Source of the DNA: Rosa chinensis
Lineage: Eukaryota; Streptophyta; Magnoliopsida; Rosales; Rosaceae
Assembly: GCF_002994745.2 (NCBI RefSeq)
Contig: NC_037093.1
Location: 11,946,400-12,010,399, forward strand
Reading direction: 5' to 3'
Length of the DNA: 64,000 nucleotides
Below the pieces are notes generated by a model. It was not told where the DNA came from, did not search any database, and saw only the letters and a list, made by a program, of their open reading frames with translations. Positions within the stretch are counted from its first letter, which is position 1. Each line of letters begins with the position of its first letter. The translations under genes were made by a program, and so were the position numbers. Of the stretch, positions 46,288 through 57,500 are shown piece by piece.

Positions 46288-47627
46288 TGACCCAGAATAA
46301 AATAATGGCATTATACAACAATTTACTTTTTAGTATCGAACGTGAGTATTGCAGTAGACCACATCCTGGGTTGATAATAGCAGGATTAATCTTCAAAGAG
46401 CCATACTTAAGATGTAATCAGTGTGATCTGATAGTTTTAGCTGTATTGTACTTACTAATCAAGTGCGCTTACACAACTGAATCTACTCACGGTAAGTTTA
46501 CTATCGGTTATGTTCTGGATGTTCCATCAATAGGTGAAATATCTTTTACTCTTAGTGAATCTATCACTTTTCGATATAAAGGTGAAGATTTACCAGTCTA
46601 TGCTTTGATTGATAAACTAACCCGTGAGAAAGCAGATGAATACGATGATGCTAAAATAAAACAACTTTATATTCGAATATATCTAACTGAAACGAAAACT
46701 AGTGAGCTTCCTAAATTTCATTTCACTTTTGATGAGATGGTTAACAAGCTCCATGAAATGATAAACTATAAGCGTGATGTGGATCCTATAGAAGTGAGAA
46801 CACCCGTCGTACATAGTAATAGAAAGAGTCGATATCCTAAGTCTCTTACATCACTCAAACCTAGTAGTAAGGAACTGTTGCCATTCATTGTTGCTGATAC
46901 GGAGACTGTTCTAGTAAATGATGTTCATGTACCTTACGCTGTGGGATTCATGGAAGTGAAACCCTGCGATGCTCTTTCATCAAAGATGGTTGAAACATAT
47001 TACAGTACTGATTACCCCGACTATATCTACAAAACCATTGAAGAAAGGTGTGATAAGATGTTGTTCGACTTTTTAGAACGTTTAGCTGTTGTTGTTAGAA
47101 AAAATCCTTCAATGAAAACAGTCTACTTCCACAACTTATCACGATTCGATGGTATTCTATTACTTAAATATTTTGTCAATAATAGTGAGAAGTACACGGT
47201 CAAACCACTTATAAGGAATAATTTGATATACGAGATTACAGTCTATCGGGGAAAGAAGCTGCTATACCATCTAAAGGATTCTCTTAGAATGCTCCCTAAT
47301 AGTCTTGATAGCTTAGCCAGGCATCTATGTCCTCAATTAGGTTCTAAAGGGATCATACAGCATAATGAAATCCGAGTCTCTAATCTACTTCATAATAGGG
47401 ATAAAATCTTGGACTATATGAAGCAGGACATCGTTCTATTAGGTGGGGTGATGCTAAAGGCTCAAGATATATATTGGAGGGCATTCAAAGTGGATATTGT
47501 GACGAAATTGACCTTATCTTCACTTGCTCTCAGTATCTTTAGGACGCACTATTACAATCAAAAGAACTGGAATATCCATGCCCAAAGACTTTTACTTTTT
47601 CGTTATTTCGTAATCCCCAGGGTATGA
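46287..47627 (+). pseudogene. protein-primed family-B DNA polymerase of a linear plasmid, truncated
   Basis: Companion of the RNA polymerase on linear mitochondrial plasmids; it should replicate the plasmid from a terminal-protein primer. Only the N-terminal and 3'-5' exonuclease domains remain: Exo I VADTET with D204 and E206; Exo II HNLSRFD with N283 and D288; Exo III YMKQD with Y377 and D381. The whole polymerase domain (normally several hundred residues with DxxSLYP and DTDS) is absent. Plasmid homology stops near 47587, where atp6 begins in another frame; the last ~13 residues (to FVIPRV) are read out of frame in atp6. The start overlaps the RNA polymerase stop. The ORF ends ATGA-overlapping the first atp6 ATG. 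Confidence 0.85.
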
Positions 47628-48112
47628 TACCTTATAGCTTCACAGTTACAAGTCATTTTCTCATTACTTTGGGTCTCTCATTTTCTATTTTTATTGGCAT
47701 TACTATAGTGGGATTTCAAAGAAATGGGCTTCATTTTTTAAGCATCTCATTACCCGCAGGAGTCCCACTGCCGTTAGCACCTTTTTTAGTACTCCTTGAG
47801 CTAATTCCTCATTGTTTTCGCGCATTAAGCTCAGGAATACGTTTATTTGCTAATATGATGGCCGGTCATAGTTCAGTAAAGATTTTAAGTGGGTTCGCTT
47901 GGACTATGCTATGTATGAATGATCTTTTATTTTTTATAGGAGATCTTGGTCCTTTATTTATAGTTCTTGCATTAACCGGTCCGGAATTAGGTGTAGCTAT
48001 ATCACAAGCTCATGTTTCTACGATCTCAATCTGTATTTACTTGAATGATGCTACAAATCTCCATCAAAGTGGTTATTTATTTATAATTGAACAAAAGGGA
48101 GTACGAAAGTAG
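47588..48112 (+). pseudogene. atp6: atp6 C-terminal part, N-terminus replaced by plasmid DNA
   Basis: ATP synthase Fo subunit a, which forms the proton path with the c-ring in the inner mitochondrial membrane. Homology begins at 47588 (TFTFSLFRNPQG) and runs to the C-terminus; the open frame from the internal Met at 47624 is 162 aa. The key helix block ALSSGIRLFANMMAGH holds the essential Arg. Genomic P and S stand where the protein needs L (ELIPHC, ALSSGI, HSSVKI, TGPELG; for example CCG for CTG and TCA for TTA), as expected at C-to-U editing sites. The first ~half of the gene is missing. It directly overlaps the truncated DNA polymerase (ATGA). Such chimeric atp6 contexts are known in male-sterile cytoplasms; here that is only a comparison. 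Confidence 0.88.
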
Positions 48113-49276
48113 GTCTAGAGCCTTACATGGGCTGTTTCTTTTTTTTTTTTAGAATACCGTCTCTCCAAACTCGCATAGAAGCCCTCTTCGCACCCTGATC
48201 CAGACCCAGCTACTAGAGCATGCTCGGACACCTACACCGGGCCATTCCATTGCGTTGCGAGCTCGGTTAGGGAGTTCCTCACTTCGTGGCATCGCTGTCT
48301 GAAACTTCTCCTTTTAGCGAGTGGGCGGAGACCGCTTTTGTTGTGGCATATAGAGAAAGAATAGACGGAATTCAATTCATCCTTCTAACCGCCACGCCAG
48401 AGAAAGAGCTTAGTAAATGGGGAGATCTCGAAAGGTTCCTTCGTACTGGGTGTTACCTTAAGTGGACTTCTAGCCAGCCTAAAGAGAATGGCCAGAGTGA
48501 AGTGAAGAAGAGCCCGGAGGAAGGGGCGGGTTTAGTTGTATTAGAATAGCCGTAGGAACAAACCTTACTGGTGGTGAATGTTCATCCTTTTCTTATAAAA
48601 TTCATGGGATTGATTCTACCTTCGGTTCATCTGGTTCCGCCTCGATGTGAGAATAGCATAGGAACTGGAAGTACGCTTCGCCACCTCGACCTCGAAACAG
48701 GCGTTGATCGGCTGGGGCGAAAAGGCTTGCCCGCTCCCTTTGGGCTCCACCACCTTTAATTTCAGAACCTGGGGCTATTTGGCCTCTCCCGTGGGTCCCA
48801 CCTCACTATGTTCAGTGCCTCTGATCGGATCGATAGATCAGTTACCGCAGGCAGTCTCATTGGTAGTATTTCTTGGAGAAAAGGTAGCTGCGTCATCTCC
48901 AGGTCAAAGGTTTGAGGTTGTCTCCAAAGACTCTTTTTGGTTAGTTAGGTTCTTGCTGGATTCTAATAATAATATATGCCTAGTGGCAAACTTTCTTTAT
49001 GCCCGCGGATTGAAGCCTGTTGAGTTTCTAAATCGAATGTAACCACCCGATTTCATTGATTCGAGGGAAGATACTTGCTCGACCTTAAGGCACCAAGGGT
49101 GAAAATAAGTTTCGAAGTCCAACGGGTTCTGAAAGAATAAAATGAAGCTTCTGTTTCAAAGCCCACTTCTTGTAATCAAATTCATCAAAAAATAACACTT
49201 TGTCGGTCATGAAAAAACACTTCTTGGCTGCTGCATAAAAATTATCTTTTCTCTTCACTGCTCCACTTCACTATGC
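48113..49276. other. mitochondrial spacer
   Basis: Typical plant mitochondrial intergenic DNA. Short open frames at 48286-48549 and 48704-49042 have no recognised product. Small GAAAG/CTTTC-type repeats occur. Confidence 0.5.
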
Positions 49277-49701
49277 TCAGTGCCTCAAGTGCTCTAAGTG
49301 CAATTCTGGACTCGAACTAAAAATTAGGATGTCATCAAAGTACACCACCAGAAAAATTCCAATAAATGGTCGAAGCATCTCGTTCATCACTCTCATAAAA
49401 GCGCGCGGGCCAAAAGGCATGACCGGCCACTCATATAGGCGGGTTTTGAAGGCCGTCTTCCCCACTCCCTCTTCACTGCCTACTTCGTAGCCTTCTCTAA
49501 TTCGAATCCGGCGGTACCCGCTCTGCAAATCCAGCTTGCTAAAAACTGTAGCACCACTTAATTGATCCAGCAGGTCATCTAAACGAGGGATCGGAAAACC
49601 ATGATCTTGTTGATGGCGCGGCTGTCAACACACATACGCCACGATCCTTCAGTAAGCAAGGCAGGTACAGCATAAGGACTCAGGCTCTCTCTAATGTGAC
49701 C
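49277..49701 (-). pseudogene. Ty3/gypsy reverse transcriptase relic in mitochondrial DNA
   Basis: Minus-strand frames give [29 protein letters not shown], then [20 protein letters not shown] and [20 protein letters not shown] with the catalytic YFDDILIF. A frame break lies near 49600 and a short insertion near 49480 replaces the usual DEWKTAF spacing. Nuclear retroelement pieces are common in plant mitochondrial genomes. It differs from the YVDD family at 18306-42975, so it is not from the local elements. Confidence 0.8.
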
Positions 49702-49732
49702 TCTTTGCCACTTCACTTCTTCGCCTTCGGCC

Positions 49733-49806
49733 CCTCACTTTGTTTACTTCGTAACCTCACTTTGTTTGCTTCGCAACCTCACTTTGTTTGCTTCGCAACC
49801 TCACTT
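49733..49806 (+). repeat. 22-bp tandem repeat
   Basis: CCTCACTTTGTTT(A/G)CTTCG and two following bases, three full units starting at 49733, 49755 and 49777 and a partial fourth. It lies beside the RT relic. Similar pieces recur elsewhere in the mitochondrial block. Confidence 0.8.
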
Positions 49807-50294
49807 CTTTGACTTTTTAACCGTTTTGTTCATCTCTTGCAACAAGAAGTGGCACGGCCCCATCCATCTATAGATGTATGATCCGATCGCAACTTCGAAT
49901 ATGGGAGTTGATTCCAAAGCCCCTTTATTAGAATATGATGCAAAGCTGCTCATTGATCTAGGGTAGAAATCATAAATGACATAAAGAAGTGAATAAAGGC
50001 GAGCTACGTATAACATCCAAGGCATTGATCGGCCCATGATCTCGGGATTGTCTCAAGCAAGAGAAAATAATTAACTTGCAGAGAGGCTACGAAGTAGGCA
50101 CTGAAAGTGTGCTGAACAACAACGCAGGCTCCAATCAATGCCCAGGTCAGTTGCCCAGGAACTGCCATTCTAGGGGACACCCCATCGGCTTCTTATTCAG
50201 GAACTATGCTATAAGGGCACTTGGCCCGTCTTTACACTGAACACAGCGAAGTGGGAGACCAACAGAAGAGGTGCTGAAGATGAATGCCAATCAT

Positions 50295-50330
50295 ACTCAA
50301 TCAAAAGAAGAGTTTGATCCTGGCTCAGAA
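50295..50330 (+). rRNA. rrn18: 5' scrap of mitochondrial 18S rRNA
   Basis: Contains AAGAGTTTGATCCTGGCTCA followed by GAA, the universal 5' start of small-subunit rRNA, preceded by TCAAAAG as in plant rrn18. The match ends at 50330 and the rest of the gene is absent, so this is a recombination fragment and no functional rRNA. Confidence 0.8.
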
Positions 50331-51547
50331 AGCTACTTTCGTTGATCAGCTTCTGACTCACTAGCGAGCTGACTTAAAGGAGCCTAAAGATCAGTATCCA
50401 ATGCCTGACTTGCTTGCTGTCGCGGGACATGAAATCCTATCGGAGCGCAGGTTATCACCAGCAGAGGAAGGTACTCATAAGACAGCCTTTCGGTGCCTCA
50501 ATTCTTTCTGAACCTTCTAACAATGGTGGACAAGTGGAAAACCCAGGTATTCTTTCCGGTGCCTTAAGCCAAGTCTTCCTCGATTTCAGGAGCCAAAAAA
50601 GCTAGCTCGGTTCTACCTTTACGGCTGCCAATTCCTATGAAAAAGAACTTGCTTACTGTTATGTTAGAGTGTTAGAATGTCTTCCCCACTCCTATGATGT
50701 ACAATCCGGGTATCCAATAACACTAAGTACCTAGGGGAATGAACTAAAAAAGACTTTAGCTAGGACCAGAAGTAGCTAAATCATAGGATCAAGTCACTGA
50801 AGCTGAGCTTTCTTTTCATGATAAGAACGAGTGGGTAAGTGTAAGTATGCTGTTATAGCCGTTTCAAAGCTATACTAATGATAGACAGCCAACAGGGGCA
50901 TCTTCCATAGGGCTGTCGGAATGTTGGAAACTCTTCCAATTACATGTTCTGCAGAGTGAGTAAAGCCCTCAAGCGGTAAGCGAACTTAGCTATCTTTATT
51001 GACACAACGCGAGCACATCCGGTAAAGGCATGCTGTCCGCCTAAAAGATCTGGCTGGCATCTCCAACTATTCTTTTGATAGAGCAAATCCAGGCTGAATG
51101 ACTTACTCAAAACCGGATTCACCAAACCAGGAATCCGTGCAGAAAACCAAAGAAAGAGGCTCGGGAAGAGGAATTCCCATAGAAGGGACTCGACTTCAAG
51201 AAAGAGGGGAATCGGCAGAAGGCACCGAAGGTGAGGCTTACCTTACAAAGTCCCATCGCTCCTTATTGAGCATCCCTTATTACTGATAAAGCTTACTTGC
51301 TCTCCATTTGTTCATAACGATTGGAAGTTCTCCTCATCCGCATCTCGAGAGTCAAAAAGAGAGGCTCTGAACGCAGTGAAGCGGCGCTGAAAGCGGAGAA
51401 GCGAGAATCATTTACGAGTGAGTATGGCACCAAGAATTAATTGACAAGCGGATTAGTTTTCTAGTTGGCTAAGCCTATAATGAAAGCAGATATATAGAAA
51501 GTGTCAAGTGGGAGATCTTTATAGGTGTCTTTACTTTCAAGCTTTAC
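50331..51547. other. mitochondrial spacer
   Basis: No recognised gene. Open frames at 50414-50605 and 51098-51286 are short and unassigned. Confidence 0.5.
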
Positions 51548-51937
51548 TTAAAAAAGCAATGGTAAAGTCGTCCCATGTCTTTTTTGGTTGGACCAACCCA
51601 ACCGGCGATTTACGTCTTCCTGAATTGGGAGAGCAAGAACAAGTCTCTCTTCATTCTTTGACTGCTCTGCTCCCCTCAAATGAATGAAGTCGTCTTGGTA
51701 TTGTTCAATTATAAAATCTTTTAAGCACGAGCAAGATTCCATTTCGAAAAGGGATTGCAGCAAAACATGCTTTAGTGCGGCAGGACAGTTGACTAAACGA
51801 TGATTTACAAAGCGCAGCCACATCAGGATAGTGAGTGGCTGCCCTAGGAAATATTGTAGCAGTTCCTGCGGAGCAGGCAGCAGTGATAACGATAAGGGAA
51901 TGAAAAGTAAAACATCCGCACCAAGCGCAACCATCAT
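51548..51937 (-). CDS. unrecognised mitochondrial ORF, 129 codons
   Basis: Starts MMVALGADVLLFIPLSLSLL, a hydrophobic N-terminus that could be one membrane segment (residues about 3-21). It continues with LLQYFLGQPLTILMWLRFVN and ends hydrophilic. I do not recognise it. It lies downstream of cox1 on the same strand, about 400 bases away. May be a chance frame. Confidence 0.3.
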   Translation of the reverse strand: MMVALGADVLLFIPLSLSLLPAPQELLQYFLGQPLTILMWLRFVNHRLVNCPAALKHVLLQSLFEMESCSCLKDFIIEQYQDDFIHLRGAEQSKNEERLVLALPIQEDVNRRLGWSNQKRHGTTLPLLF

Positions 51938-52339
51938 TTTTACTGTATGAAATATTAAAGTAAAATCTATAATTTAAGAAGAGAGTTATGAAGAGAAAAC
52001 GAACGATTCTAACTACAGTTAATATAAGGAAAAAAGATGTTATTATGAAAGTTTATCTCTATCCTTTCACCAACTGAACGGGAAGTGGTTTAGGAAAGGA
52101 CTTTCGAATCTCTAGGCCCCCAACCAAGTCAAAAGAAAGAAGAGAACCAAAGGAGAAGAGAACTTCGTATTTTGATTTTGTTCTACTAATTATCCCGCGC
52201 AGCCTCAACCGACCATGGCATTGCATCCTTATGATCTATAAGAGTACAATGGTTCTCTGACTTAGGAACATGAAGTCGATCCGGACTTTCAAAAAAGTTC
52301 TCTTAGGTTCTTAGTAGCAGTCGGCGACCTTTTCTTCTT
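51938..52339. other. 3' flank of cox1
   Basis: AT-rich mitochondrial sequence; no stem-loop of note identified by eye. Confidence 0.5.
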
Positions 52340-53913
<1,574 letters not shown>

Positions 53914-54069
53914 AAAATTGAGATTATGTCGTTTCCTTCCTTATCAGAGAGGGGCCCTTAGGTTCTGAAAGAACTTGCTTACTTGGGCTTTTTTATGACC
54001 ATCGGGAGAGGTAGTTGGGAAGGTCCGGAAAGCCCTCACTAAAAAAAGAAAGAAGAGAAGCGGGGGCCT

Positions 54070-54313
54070 TCACTCACTCGCCCTGTTACCCAGCAGTTCC
54101 TTTAAGCGCGTTAACTCTGCCTCCCAGAGATCCCGCCTGGTTAACAGAGCTTGGTATTCGCGGTATACCTCCGCGCTTCTCAGCCGCTGATGATACAGAC
54201 GCGCTTCCTTCTCAAAGAAAGCCCTCCGCTCGCCCTCCCAGGACTTCAATTCTTCCTGGGCCCCTTTAGCTCTCGTTGGGTTTCCTCTATCTCTATTATG
54301 AGAGCCTCGAGGG
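54070..54313 (-). pseudogene. charged coiled-coil coding relic, unassigned
   Basis: Reading the minus strand gives ALIIEIEETQRELKG, then after a one-base shift near 54262 QEELKSWEGERRAFFEKEAR, LYHQRLRSAEVYREYQALLT and RRDLWEAELTRLKELLGNRA, ending at TGA 54070-54072. A near-continuous amphipathic helix with Glu/Arg/Leu heptads in G+C-rich DNA. No Met start in view. Possibly a gag-type or nuclear gene piece within mitochondrial DNA. Confidence 0.45.
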
Positions 54314-54463
54314 GCGTTGAGGTCAGGAATTCAATCCCTCGCGGGCGCAGGAGGGGGTCTGTACCAAAACCTGGACCAACGGAAAGCATGGGACTTTTTG
54401 GGCGTCTTTCATACGCAATTTCTATTTCATTTTACGCAATTTCGTAGGTAATTGTATCTTTTA

Positions 54464-54538
54464 CACCCCTATTAGCTCAGTTGGTTAGGATATTCTTCAG
54501 GGGAAAAGGTCTAGTTGGGTTCGATTTCCAGCGCCCCG
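54464..54538 (+). tRNA. tRNA-like remnant
   Basis: TTAGCTCAGTTGGTTAGGA is a perfect A box with D arm, and GGGTTCGATTTCC is a B box with T arm at the correct distance. The anticodon stem is not formed and the two ends do not pair as an acceptor stem, so it is a decayed or recombinant tRNA. Identity not assigned. Confidence 0.4.
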
Positions 54539-54539
54539 A

Positions 54540-57500
54540 AAACGAAGAGTTGGTAAAGCGGCATGAGACCTGCAGAGTTTTTTAGGTTTGAACTAGAAAG
54601 ATTGTTTTCCGATCTAGAGGTCGCTATTTTGCGAAGGATGAATTAAAACTTTAAAATGAATGAAAGTCAAGAAAATGCGTCTAATCGTAGAAAAGAGAGG
54701 TGGTGCAGCACCATCATAAAAGATTCCTTCTCCAAGCTCAGGTTATGGAAGAAAAGGAGAAGCAGGTGTCTCAGCAAGGGGCTAATCCGAAGGTGGTTTG
54801 TCTCCATTCAATTGAGAGGGAAGCCCCCGGCGGGGAAGCTGCAAGCGCCCCATTATAGACTTCAAGGAAAATGTCCTACGACGAACACACCTTTCTTTCA
54901 GAACCTTTGGCTTTAGCAATTTTGTTCGTGTGTGAGGATGCGCAGGACGCTGTGGTTATTTGGCCAGTTGCCCGGTTTCCAGCCATTGCTTTGTTTGAGG
55001 GCTCGGTGTAAAGCGCACTAAGGTTCTGAAAGAAAGCTAGCTTGGTGTGAAGCGCTATGGAGAGCAGAAGCTATGAACAGGACGACGCCTAAATACCTCC
55101 CTGACAGGACGCCTAACGCTTTCTCGATCTGCTCCACCTCATCCACAGGGATTCAGACTCAAGACTTTCGTATTAGGTTCCTGAAGAACCCTTTTGATAA
55201 GTCATGACGGAGCTCCGAAGGACGAAAGAACTTTCTTTGCGCTTGCTTTCCGCGAGTCAAAAGCTTGACAGGCAATTCACATTGTGTTCGTATAGTGACC
55301 AAAGTCAATCAAAATCATTCTCCCGTTATCTTTTATTCACCAAATGAATCAAAAAGAAAACGATCGAAGGAAGATAAGGCTTGGTGGCTTGCAAGGAAAG
55401 ACTAGCTAACAAGCGAAGGCACTGAAAGTGAGCCCCTACTCGTGTTCCTGCTCCAACTCCTATATCAGAAGCTACATATGCTCTGACAATACGCTTTATA
55501 TTCTCTACTCCTTTTCTTATTCATTCCTACAGCTACTCTTAGTCCTCCCATTAAAGCCAAGACTCCGCCTCTATACCCTATGCCCCGTTCTTTTGTCATT
55601 TTTAATCGTTGATTGCTTGTGGTGATTGCCGTTCCTTTGTTTGTGTTATACAGGTTTCCTTTCCTTCAGGTGTGCTGTCAGGCAAGGGAAGACGAGGACA
55701 GGAGTCCAACCCGAAAGTACAACAAGGATCAAAGAACGTCTTAAAGCTCGCCTCTTTGCTTTCTTAAAAAGTAAGTAAATCGGACTACGCGGGGGAAAAC
55801 GATCTTATTGGAATTTTTTGAAGCGGCTTTCGAGTGAGGGCAATCCTCATAGTCAGCCAGCGAGCAATCCCAAGAAAGCCAGCTACCTGGCCTTTCTTAT
55901 TCCCATCGCTAGCTTAACTTAAACTGAGGAATAAGAATAGGAAAAACCTCCAAGCCCCTATAAAGTAAGCTATTTCAATCTTATTATTCTGTCTCTTTCC
56001 TCTGGCCGGTACCAAAGCCACTCGAACTTCGAATGCCGCACCAACTCCCTCAACCACAAGGGAACGGACACTGCTTTCAGCCTGTTGTAACAACAAAAAA
56101 AAACTCCATACCAGAAGATCATTACCTTATTCCTAGAGCGGAATATAGACATTGGTACAACAGGAGGCTCGAGAGACCTCGAGCGACACATCGTAATTTA
56201 CGCTAACCTCAGCGTACCATCGGGGATACTTTAGCCACATCTTAACCCATGGTTGAAGAATGAGGCGATCAAGAAAGCCCGCCCGGATAAAATGTCCGAA
56301 GACCTTCTCTTTCCTTTTCATTACAAACAAAGCGAAGGCGCTACTTAGCCCTAAAAATAATGAGGGACCGTGCGCGCTCCGAAATGCTAACCACAGTTTC
56401 AATGGTAACGGGAATAAGCCTGCAGGCGAAAGCATACAAAGATAGTGACGCTCCAGATTTAGGGCGATAGGTCGCACCACGGATACGATAAGAAGCACCC
56501 CTCAATCGATAGGTCAAAGACAGAGACATAGTACCAGTTACATCTCAGAAATAGGGGTCTTTTCCACATAATAGCGTCATACAAAGACCGGAGCATCTTA
56601 GCGAGAGAAATCCCATTCCATTTTCGGAATCTTTTGGCAAACTCCAAAACATGACTTAGAATAATAAGATTTTAAAAATGAGAGACTTTTCTTTAGATAT
56701 AGTTATAGTACACTGAAACTATTTATTATGGTAAGCGGCCGACACCTTCTCGTCGGCGATCATCGTCGCGCATAGTAGCAAAGCTTCGTCGTGCCATAGA
56801 CCCTCTCAGCAGCTATCCACACAAGCGTATGATGTGTAAGTGTGAATAGAGGCCAAGAACTAAAAATCCGAGGGGTTGACCCTCTCCTTTCAGTCGAGTA
56901 AGTGAAACTCCCTTACTCTAACAAGTAAGTAATTAAAATACCTTGCTTCGAGGAGCAGGTCGAATAGTCGAAGAAGGGTATGGTATATTCCCGGAATTAG
57001 CGATCCCCCTTGTCTTGATTCTCCTCTTGTCTCTTCTTTGACCAGTGGCAATTGACTTATTTTATTAAACCCGTCGAGAAATTCCTTGTGAATAACTTTC
57101 TAGTAATCCGGTAATAAAGGCAATCGACGGTACAGGGATATTCAAAGCATCTAGGAAGAAAGGACGAGCGCAGCGGATATGGCTAAAACAGCGGATACGC
57201 TCGAAACCTATTCTTTCACAACTTATTATATCACCCCAAGGCGGATTAAGACTAAGGGGAGGCAAGGAAAGAGATATTCAATCAACCAAGCAAAGAACCC
57301 CTTGTTTAAAGGCTTCACCAAGACAGCAGGAAGGAAGAGAGTCAAGACAGAAAGCCAAGACAGTCATCCAGGCATTGGTTACAGACAGGCAGACCAAAGA
57401 GTCAAAGCCAAGGGGAAAAGGGATGAAGTAGCTCGAACAATAGAGAGGGGAGTGCTTTCGTCGAATCGATAACAGGATGGTCAGATCATACTATCATCCC

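Noticed and set aside
54464..54538. A working mitochondrial tRNA
   Set aside because: A and B boxes are good but the acceptor and anticodon stems do not pair, so it is listed only as a remnant.
56133..56498. 121-codon minus-strand mitochondrial frame
   Set aside because: No match to any mitochondrial gene I know; several other frames overlap it. Left as spacer.
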